Of a stretch of DNA of 5,317 nt, positions 1 to 5,317 are shown piece after piece. Every line of letters starts with the position of its first letter. Position 1 is the first letter of the stretch. The translations under genes and the position numbers were made by a program. This DNA comes from Bacteroidales bacterium (GTDB taxonomy: Bacteria > Bacteroidota > Bacteroidia > Bacteroidales > JAAUTT01): NCBI GenBank assembly GCA_025350365.1, contig JANXXY010000020.1:1-5317 (forward strand). Direction: 5' to 3'. The notes below the pieces were generated by a model. That model ran no database searches. It saw only the letters and a program-made list of their open reading frames with translations, and had not been told where the DNA came from.

Positions 1-156
1 CCGATGGTACAAAAAATGAATCCAAACTTAACCCAATATGTCACAGGCAAAGCTATTGATGGGTTATTTTTAATGGTTGCGAAGGAAGAGCTGAAAATTC
101 GTAAGGATCCAAAAGCACAAACAACGGCTTTGCTTAAAAAAGTGTTTGGAAAATAG
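1..156 (+). CDS. DUF4197 domain protein, C-terminal end (5' end outside window)
   Basis: The first frame is open from base 1 to a TAG at 154-156 and gives the last 51 residues of a protein. The stretch resembles the end of the DUF4197 family: a YVTGKAIDGLF-like motif (residues 13-23 of the fragment), then MVAKEE, then an IRKDP motif, and a terminal TALLKKVFGK. In family members I know, the end has the same order, with an alanine- or glycine-rich TxKALDGLF motif and a final TDLLKKVFG. DUF4197 proteins are usually about 200-260 residues and carry an export or lipoprotein signal; their function is not established. The signal and most of the domain lie outside the window, so localisation cannot be checked here. 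The next gene starts 90 nt downstream on the same strand, so read-through is possible, but nothing seen demonstrates it. Confidence 0.85.
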   Translation, partial: PMVQKMNPNLTQYVTGKAIDGLFLMVAKEELKIRKDPKAQTTALLKKVFGK

Positions 157-246
157 TGAATTTTTTCAATCGTGTACAGAGTAATTATTATTGTATCAAT
201 AAAAAGGTTAAATTTATTGAGTGCAAAATCATATTAACTAATTACG

Positions 247-1161
247 ATGACTATGAGTACTTCCCGAAGAACATTTTTAAAAGCAAGCGCAATGGCAGTG
301 GTTGGTACCGCATTATTGCCCAAATCAGTTTTTGCGGCCGGAATTAACAAAGGAATGATTGGTTTACAGTTATATTCCGTAAGAACGGACATGTTAAGAG
401 ATCCTCTCGCATCACTAACCCAATTGTCTAAAATAGGCTATATCCATTTGGAACATGCTAATTACATCAATCGAAAATTTTATGGTTATTCTGCGTTGGA
501 ATTCAAAAAAGTATTGGATGGTTTGGGCTTAAAAATGCCGAGCGGCCATACTGTGATGGCAAAACAACATTGGGACGATGAAAAAAAAGATTTCTCTGAT
601 AGTTGGAAATATACAATAGAAGATGCCGCCACGCTTGAGCAGAAATATGTAATCAGCCCATCAATGGACAGTAGTATGTACAAAACATACGATGATATGA
701 AACGCTACATGGATATTTTTAATAAATGCGGCGAATTATGTAAAAAATCGGGAATGAAATTTGGCTATCATAACCACGATTTTGAGTTTAGACAAAAGCT
801 TAACGACGAACTGCTTTTTGACATTATCATGAAAAGTATTGATCCAAGCCTTGTTGCGCTGCAATTGGATATTGGTAATATGTATAATGCAGGCGCCATC
901 GCTATGGATATTGTAAATAAATACCCGGGCAGATTCGAGATTATCCATGTAAAAGATGAAATTCAGGCAACTGGAGGGAATGATAAATTTGAGAGTTGCA
1001 TTCTGGGTGAAGGAGTTATTAGAACTAAGGATGTTGTAGATCTCGCACAAAAACTTGGTGGCACCACATGTTTTATTATTGAACAGGAATCGTATCAGGG
1101 AAAAACGCCAATGGATTGTGTTAAAGAAGATTTGGAAATCATGAAGAAATGGGGATATTAA
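247..1161 (+). CDS. Tat-exported sugar phosphate isomerase/epimerase-like TIM-barrel protein
   Basis: This 304-residue protein begins with a twin-arginine signal: SRRTFLKA at 6-13, a hydrophobic alanine-rich stretch, and a probable cleavage site after VFA (residue 30). The rest matches the AP-endonuclease-2 / xylose-isomerase-like TIM barrel: IGLQLYSVR at 38-46 (first strand), YHNHDFEF at 174-181, LQLDIGN at 205-211, YPGRFEIIHVKD at 226-237, GEGVI at 254-258 and FIIEQE at 276-281. By analogy with the family, D208, H234 and E279 are probable metal or active-site residues. Such exported proteins in Bacteroidota are thought to act on sugars or keto-sugar intermediates in the periplasm; the substrate cannot be read from sequence. 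Two in-frame ATGs (247 and 253) are possible starts. The second leaves a two-residue shorter Tat leader, and no Shine-Dalgarno decides between them. No oxidoreductase or sugar hydrolase gene, common partners of this family, is nearby. It is convergent with the TonB-like gene. Confidence 0.9.
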   Translation: MTMSTSRRTFLKASAMAVVGTALLPKSVFAAGINKGMIGLQLYSVRTDMLRDPLASLTQLSKIGYIHLEHANYINRKFYGYSALEFKKVLDGLGLKMPSGHTVMAKQHWDDEKKDFSDSWKYTIEDAATLEQKYVISPSMDSSMYKTYDDMKRYMDIFNKCGELCKKSGMKFGYHNHDFEFRQKLNDELLFDIIMKSIDPSLVALQLDIGNMYNAGAIAMDIVNKYPGRFEIIHVKDEIQATGGNDKFESCILGEGVIRTKDVVDLAQKLGGTTCFIIEQESYQGKTPMDCVKEDLEIMKKWGY

Positions 1162-1267
1162 AAGATCCCATTTCTAGTAATTCAAATTGATGCAGGGATA
1201 TACAAGAGCTATGTTGAAATAAAACTCATACGTGGCTTTTTTTACCCAGCAACCTTAATGACTTGAT

Positions 1268-2002
1268 TTATTGCGCAATAAAAATATATGTGATGTAGCC
1301 GTTTTGCCTATCAGGAGACACGGATTTTTCGTTAAAACGTGCCGTTAGGGCAGCTCGTTTTGCAGCTTCTAATAAACATTCGTCGGTAATTTGCGATTTG
1401 GCATTATCGACCGAGGCCGAAATTACATATCCACGCTTGTCCACCTGAATGTTCATATACACCTTACCGCTTCCCTGGCATTGGTATACAGGTACCGGGA
1501 AATAGGTGTGCATTCGCCCTTCCAGAAAATAACTTACGGTGGTGGCTCCTTTAAAGAAGGTTCGTTCCCCTTTTGAGTTAGTGGAGAATTCGGTTTTTTT
1601 CTGAGTTACAAGCGCTTCTTTATTCTCAACCTTTTTTTCCTTTTCGATCGATTGACGTTGATCGTCTTTAATATTTAATTCATTTTTAATGTCGGTTACC
1701 ATTTTATCAATCGACTTCTGGGCATCAGGGTTTGCTTCGTTCACAGGTAGGTTGTGTCCAAGATATTCCTGCTGCATATTTTTTACAAATTCTTTCTGTG
1801 AAAGGGATTTAATCTCTTCTTTTTTTTGGTCAATTAGCTTTTGAAGTGCTTCGGGATCGGCAAATTCAATTAGCACCTCTTTATTTTCCTTCTTTTGCTT
1901 TAAGGTACCGAATTGCATTACAAGAAATGCGGTTATTATAAGTAGGTGGAAAATAATGGTAGTTAGAATCCCTATTTTGTGTCTTTCAATAAAATCGAGC
2001 AC
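1268..2002 (-). CDS. TonB-like energy transducer / cell-envelope protein
   Basis: This 244-residue protein has a short cytoplasmic N-terminus, one membrane segment at about 10-31, a long charged Lys/Glu-rich middle (about 35-140, probably helical) and a globular C-terminal domain at about 145-244. The last resembles the TonB C-terminal fold as found in Bacteroidota: FPVPVYQCQGSGKVYMNIQV (168-187), a D-x-x-G-x-V turn, then DECLLEAAKRAA (207-218), ARFN and a final GYITYIFI strand. Cys175 and Cys209 are both in the periplasmic domain and could form a disulfide. Classical TonB has a proline-rich spacer; here it is replaced by the charged region. The role would be to pass proton-motive energy from an ExbB/ExbD-type motor to outer-membrane receptors, or another envelope job; no such motor genes lie in the window. 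The start is GTG: there is no in-frame ATG between it and the upstream stop at 2033-2035. A well-matched promoter lies just upstream. Confidence 0.82.
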   Translation of the reverse strand: MLDFIERHKIGILTTIIFHLLIITAFLVMQFGTLKQKKENKEVLIEFADPEALQKLIDQKKEEIKSLSQKEFVKNMQQEYLGHNLPVNEANPDAQKSIDKMVTDIKNELNIKDDQRQSIEKEKKVENKEALVTQKKTEFSTNSKGERTFFKGATTVSYFLEGRMHTYFPVPVYQCQGSGKVYMNIQVDKRGYVISASVDNAKSQITDECLLEAAKRAALTARFNEKSVSPDRQNGYITYIFIAQ

Positions 2003-2027
2003 TATTAGCGTGTTAAATGATTGATCG

Positions 2028-2059
2028 CAAACTTACACGAAACGCATATGTTTTGCAAA
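2028..2059 (-). promoter_or_regulatory. Bacteroidota-type sigma-70 promoter for the TonB-like gene
   Basis: On the - strand a -33 element TTTG (complement of 2056-2059) is followed by 20 nt and then TAAGTTTG (complement of 2028-2035), an exact match to the Bacteroidota -7 consensus TAnnTTTG. The spacing is within the usual range. Transcription would start near 2020-2023, leaving a leader of only about 20 nt before the GTG at 2002. It lies in the gap after the 971-residue protein gene, so the TonB-like gene can probably be expressed independently of it. The match is by eye and no transcript data are available. Confidence 0.6.
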
Positions 2060-2100
2060 CGGAAAATAAATAAAAAATAAGAGAGTAGGAAAGAAGGCGA

Positions 2101-5016
2101 TTAATAATTTCCCAGATCAATCCTAAACAATAGTTGTGTTGTATATTCACCGGTTTTTGGAAAATAGATCATTCGAACACCGGCATTTATTGGGAAAAGA
2201 ATCCGGAACAAATGGAAATCGGCTGTCAAATCAACCCCTGTGCTTGAGAGGGTTTCAGTGTTTCCGTTGTATTTAATGCTGTTGAATGTATATACGCCAT
2301 AATTATTGTTTGCCAGATCTAGAAATAAATTGCTGCGAATTCGTTTCAGATAAAACAACGAACCCAGGTCGAAATCGGGGTAAGCGATAGGAAATGTATA
2401 ATCCAACGACAATGTTTTAAGCTGATTAGTTACAAGTAGCGGGTTGTGGTTCAAATAGCTTAATAATGATGGAAATCCCCTTGGAAATACAATTTGAGTG
2501 GAATTAACAAAGTGCATAGATTTATTGTTTTGAATTGCACCTGTAATCTGAAGGCTGTGATGTGGCAATAAACCCGGCATATAAACCCGGCTTCGAAGGT
2601 AATATAGCCGACCAAATTGGGTATTTTCAAATGGTGTATAATAATATTTGGCAGATAATGTTACGCCGCATTTCGGAGCCAAATCCCGTGCAGATATTCT
2701 TAAATATCGGTACGTATAAAGGTAGTAACTTATAAAACTCATGCCCTGTTGATACGAAGATACATCAGGATAGTAAAACAAGTTATTCTTATAATTTATT
2801 TCCACGCTTGGTGAAATACCAGTCGCATAAATTCCCCGCGTTAAATTTAAAGGTAGATAAATTCTGGCCGTTAGATCCAGTTTATTGTTTGAAATGGCAG
2901 GCTTTGTAATACTGGACGGGCCACTATATATGGATATGGGACCTCCATAGGTAGATGATAATTCAATGATAGGAAATAAAGCCTGATAAGAGATTTTTGC
3001 TTTCACAAAAGAGTTTTCCTGATCGAAAGCATATCCGGCAGATGCAATACAGGTACCAAGCTTATCCTGTGAAGTTAGAGATACACCCGGCTTTATGAGG
3101 TTGTAATCGAGACTTAAATTGTCATAATCATAATAGAATGGAGCCCAACTGTGTACATTTAATGTATGTGCCCATTTCGAGTAAGTTTTCACCGGGTATT
3201 TGGTGATGGGAATAACACTATCCTGAAGGTTAAATCCTTCCTGCTTTGCCAAACTTTCGTAAAGTTTTGGTGATTGATCGGTAAAATGTGTTATTCTTTT
3301 CCAGGAAGTGGGACTGAATTTAATTGAAACAACATCGTATCCATGTGAAGAATATTCAGCAAAGAGCAAAGTCTGATTCTTCGTTGACATTTTAGGATCG
3401 AAAGCTCCAAACTTTGAATTGGTGACCTGCCAAAGCGAATATTTATTTTTTGATATAGCGTATATGTTATTGGTTCCATTTAAGTCGGCTGAAAACAGCA
3501 CATAAGCTCCAGCATCGGTGGGCGAACTAATATCCCGAAAGGTTGGTGGATACAATTCTTCCCATGTTTTGGAATAAGGAAAATAGCGGCGAATCGCTTT
3601 TCCATTTTTCCCTAATGAAAGTAATAAAATCGATTTCCCATCATTTGTCCATTCGGGTACCTGAAGAAACTCGTTTGCAGGCGAAGCAATTTTATCTAAT
3701 TGTTTTCCTGAACCTGCCTCAAGTATGACAAGCGAATATTCATTTTTTAAGGATATTTCTACCGTCGCAATTTTGGTTCCATCGGGCGAGAGTGATGGGG
3801 AAAAATAACGGCTTTGATTTGAAATCATTTTTATCTTTCCCGATTTTAAATCACCTACTTTGATACACGAAAAACTGCGATTTTGCCAGCGAATATCTGG
3901 AATCTCCTCGGCCCACACATATTTTTCGTGTGCAAAAGTTATTTTGTCATTATAAAAATTACCGGGCATATGAACGCTCGATTCTTTACCCGATTCATCA
4001 AGCAATATAAATTCTTTTAATTGATTGATTCCTGATTTAACCACAAGCAAAATGGAATCGTTGATAAATTGAGGAAATCGATAATTAGTATAATCCTTTT
4101 TCGAATTCCGGTTCCACTGTTTCAAAGAGTGTGAAGGTATGTCGTTTATGTGTAAATTCCATTGTGATTTCAAATCGGTAAAAGCAGATATATAAAGCTT
4201 TGGAATTTTTAATCCGGTTTGTTTTTTTAAACCGACAGGAAATGGGAATATGGGATATGGATTACGGGCAACAAAATTTAGAGTTTTATTATAAATATCC
4301 GACCCATATTTTTGCCGCGACCATGCGACCAGTGGATAACCCATATGGTAGTAATCGGGTACATAATTTTTGTATGATCCCAGAACAGCTTTTTCGTACG
4401 AGAATAATTTGTGTTGATTCGTAATTAAAGCTTTCATTTCCATCTCAAAGGAAGCTGAACGTCCACGCCCTGAATTTGTAAGGGCTGTTTCGGTTGCCAC
4501 AGCATCTCCTTCCAAAAACCAGCGTGGCAGATAACCTGATATACCTCCAACTATTTGTTCTCCGAAAATAATACGGCAAACCTTAGTAATTCCCTGATCT
4601 AACTTATCTATTTGAACCACATGCCGAAGTTCATGAACCGCCAACTGATCAAGCCAGTCCTGAGAATAATTATCCTGAGGCGGTGTTGTGAAAAGTTCCA
4701 TTCGTTTAGGAGCCCAGGTAACCAATCCATTTGAAAATGAGGACTGGCTATGCAGAATGACTGATATTTTTTTAGGTTTGTGATTCAATGTTTTTGAAAC
4801 ATGGCCGTAAACATACTCAAGCGTATTTGCAAACCGATTGGCCTCTGGTTCAAATTCAGCAGGAAAAATAACCTGAAAATTCGGAGTATTGATTTGTTTC
4901 CAGTGCATAGAGGAGGGATCCTGACCAGATTGGTAGAACTGTGCAAAAACAAAAGAAGGCAGAAATAAAAAAAAATACGTGAGAAAAGTCCTGTTCACAG
5001 TTTGGTTATTATTCAA
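2101..5016 (-). CDS. Secreted gluzincin-like metallopeptidase with beta-propeller and predicted outer-membrane beta-barrel
   Basis: The protein is up to 971 residues. Residues 1-25 are a Sec signal peptide, with a hydrophobic FLTYFFLFLP core and probable cleavage after VFA before Gln26. Residues about 38-290 form a peptidase-MA-like domain: the zinc motif HELRH is at 128-132 and WFLEGDAVATE at 166-176, where E169 fits the third zinc ligand of gluzincins. Residues about 310-580 look like a TolB/WD40-type propeller, with PD40-like repeats around SPSLSPDGTKIA (406-417), PEWTNDGKSILLL (454-466) and DPKMSTKNQTLLFAE (540-554). From about 610 to the end the sequence alternates aromatic and polar residues and ends in LLFRIDLGNY, as expected for an outer-membrane barrel. 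It could be a surface or periplasmic peptidase, or a non-peptidase binding protein; the substrate is unknown. There is no ATG near the N-terminus: the start is TTG at 5016 or GTG at 4998 (residue 7), and both keep the signal peptide. It lies 42 nt after the SUI1-family gene. Confidence 0.85.
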   Translation of the reverse strand: MNNNQTVNRTFLTYFFLFLPSFVFAQFYQSGQDPSSMHWKQINTPNFQVIFPAEFEPEANRFANTLEYVYGHVSKTLNHKPKKISVILHSQSSFSNGLVTWAPKRMELFTTPPQDNYSQDWLDQLAVHELRHVVQIDKLDQGITKVCRIIFGEQIVGGISGYLPRWFLEGDAVATETALTNSGRGRSASFEMEMKALITNQHKLFSYEKAVLGSYKNYVPDYYHMGYPLVAWSRQKYGSDIYNKTLNFVARNPYPIFPFPVGLKKQTGLKIPKLYISAFTDLKSQWNLHINDIPSHSLKQWNRNSKKDYTNYRFPQFINDSILLVVKSGINQLKEFILLDESGKESSVHMPGNFYNDKITFAHEKYVWAEEIPDIRWQNRSFSCIKVGDLKSGKIKMISNQSRYFSPSLSPDGTKIATVEISLKNEYSLVILEAGSGKQLDKIASPANEFLQVPEWTNDGKSILLLSLGKNGKAIRRYFPYSKTWEELYPPTFRDISSPTDAGAYVLFSADLNGTNNIYAISKNKYSLWQVTNSKFGAFDPKMSTKNQTLLFAEYSSHGYDVVSIKFSPTSWKRITHFTDQSPKLYESLAKQEGFNLQDSVIPITKYPVKTYSKWAHTLNVHSWAPFYYDYDNLSLDYNLIKPGVSLTSQDKLGTCIASAGYAFDQENSFVKAKISYQALFPIIELSSTYGGPISIYSGPSSITKPAISNNKLDLTARIYLPLNLTRGIYATGISPSVEINYKNNLFYYPDVSSYQQGMSFISYYLYTYRYLRISARDLAPKCGVTLSAKYYYTPFENTQFGRLYYLRSRVYMPGLLPHHSLQITGAIQNNKSMHFVNSTQIVFPRGFPSLLSYLNHNPLLVTNQLKTLSLDYTFPIAYPDFDLGSLFYLKRIRSNLFLDLANNNYGVYTFNSIKYNGNTETLSSTGVDLTADFHLFRILFPINAGVRMIYFPKTGEYTTQLLFRIDLGNY

Positions 5017-5058
5017 TATTAGATTGAAAAGTAATCGATTCGAACGAACCGTGAACTA

Positions 5059-5317
5059 TCAACCACCCGCTTTCTTTGCCTTGTAGCCCATACCAATCAA
5101 TAATAGCAGAATTTTATCACGAAAGTCACCTTGAATCAAAATTTCACTTTCTTTTGCTGTGCCACCTACACCACATTTCGATTTTAATGTTTTTGCCAGA
5201 ATTTCCAGATCTTCTTCCTTACCAACATACCCGGTAATCAGAGTAACTATTTTACCTCCACGATTTTTCTTATCAAGCATTACACGCAAATCCTGTTGCT
5301 GAGGAGGAAGCGTTTCC
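5059..5317 (-). CDS. yciH: SUI1/YciH-family (eIF1-like) translation factor, 5' end outside window
   Basis: The frame stays open from the right edge (first whole codon ends at 5316) to a TGA at 5059-5061 and gives 85 residues. These are the C-terminal part of the SUI1 fold: LPPQQQDLRV (3-12), RGGK (19-22), VTLITGYVG (24-32), LAKTLKSKCGVGG (40-52), IQGDFRD (61-67) and a terminal GYKAKKAGG. The LKxKCGxGG and QGD motifs are diagnostic of the YciH/eIF1 family. Full-length bacterial members are usually about 105-115 residues, so about 25 residues are missing. The TTG at 5289 and the ATG three codons after it are internal: the frame continues upstream with family-like sequence (ETLPPQQQD). The protein is cytoplasmic and by homology influences start-site choice on the ribosome, though its bacterial role is poorly defined. 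The symbol is by family resemblance to E. coli YciH. Confidence 0.9.
   Translation of the reverse strand, partial: ETLPPQQQDLRVMLDKKNRGGKIVTLITGYVGKEEDLEILAKTLKSKCGVGGTAKESEILIQGDFRDKILLLLIGMGYKAKKAGG

Noticed and set aside
188..202. Inverted repeat TTATTG-TAT-CAATAA upstream of the sugar isomerase gene.
   Set aside because: A 6-bp, almost all-AT repeat is expected by chance in this AT-rich gap, and no known operator matches it.
204..220. TAAATTTA as a -7 box for the sugar isomerase gene.
   Set aside because: It is one base off the TAnnTTTG consensus and I could not find a -33 TTTG at proper spacing.
156..347. A 63-codon open frame on the + strand overlapping the start of the sugar isomerase gene.
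   Set aside because: It overlaps the Tat leader in another frame, has a low-complexity composition and resembles no family; it is a shadow.
486..1050. Two open frames on the - strand (486-683 and 736-1050) inside the sugar isomerase gene.
   Set aside because: Both are antisense to a gene with clear family motifs throughout and have no recognisable domain.
1207..1243. Possible intrinsic terminator after the sugar isomerase gene: AGC-TATG paired with CATA...GCT, then seven T.
   Set aside because: The stem is interrupted by a 4-nt bulge and has a 13-nt loop, so it would be weak. The T-run is real, but the hairpin is not convincing.
1391..1576. A + strand open frame antisense to the TonB-like C-terminal domain.
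   Set aside because: The opposite strand encodes the conserved TonB-like motifs; this frame has no family resemblance.
3291..4424. Short open frames within the 971-residue gene (3291-3479 on -, 3543-3728 and 4200-4424 on +).
   Set aside because: They lie wholly inside a long continuous coding frame with recognisable domains and are chance frames.
5059..5289. Treating the SUI1-family protein as a complete 76-residue gene starting at 5289.
   Set aside because: The frame stays open to the window edge with family-like sequence upstream, so the gene is cut by the window, not short.

Overview
The window looks like chromosomal DNA from a member of the Bacteroidota, most likely in the Bacteroidales/Marinilabiliales range. 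The reasons are: AT-rich sequence, no clear Shine-Dalgarno sites, a promoter matching the Bacteroidota consensus (TTTG, 20 nt, TAnnTTTG), and a gene set typical of the phylum (DUF4197 protein, Tat-exported sugar isomerase, TonB-like protein with a Cys-containing C-terminal domain, and a large outer-membrane protein with a metallopeptidase domain and a beta-propeller). The placement below phylum is inference.

Layout. On the + strand, bases 1-156 hold the 3' end of a DUF4197 gene, and 247-1161 (or from 253) a Tat-secreted TIM-barrel sugar phosphate isomerase/epimerase-like protein. A 106-nt convergent gap follows. The rest is on the - strand. Reading right to left these are the 3' part of an SUI1/YciH-type (eIF1-like) translation factor (5317-5059), a 971-residue signal-peptide protein with an HExxH gluzincin-like domain, a beta-propeller and a predicted C-terminal outer-membrane beta-barrel (5016-2101), and a 244-residue TonB-like membrane-anchored protein (2002-1268). 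The last has its own good promoter in the 98-nt gap before it.

Functional picture. Three of the five genes encode proteins predicted to act outside the cytoplasm, and DUF4197 proteins are usually exported too. The factor gene and the metallopeptidase/barrel gene are 42 nt apart and may be co-transcribed, with no obvious functional link. The TonB-like gene has no ExbB/ExbD genes beside it here. The two complete - strand genes have only non-ATG start candidates (GTG, and TTG or GTG), each first candidate preceded by the same six bases.

I see no CRISPR array, transposon, tRNA, rRNA, long repeat or defence system. No gap between genes exceeds about 110 nt. The least understood item is the 971-residue three-part surface protein; the rest is ordinary for this phylum.
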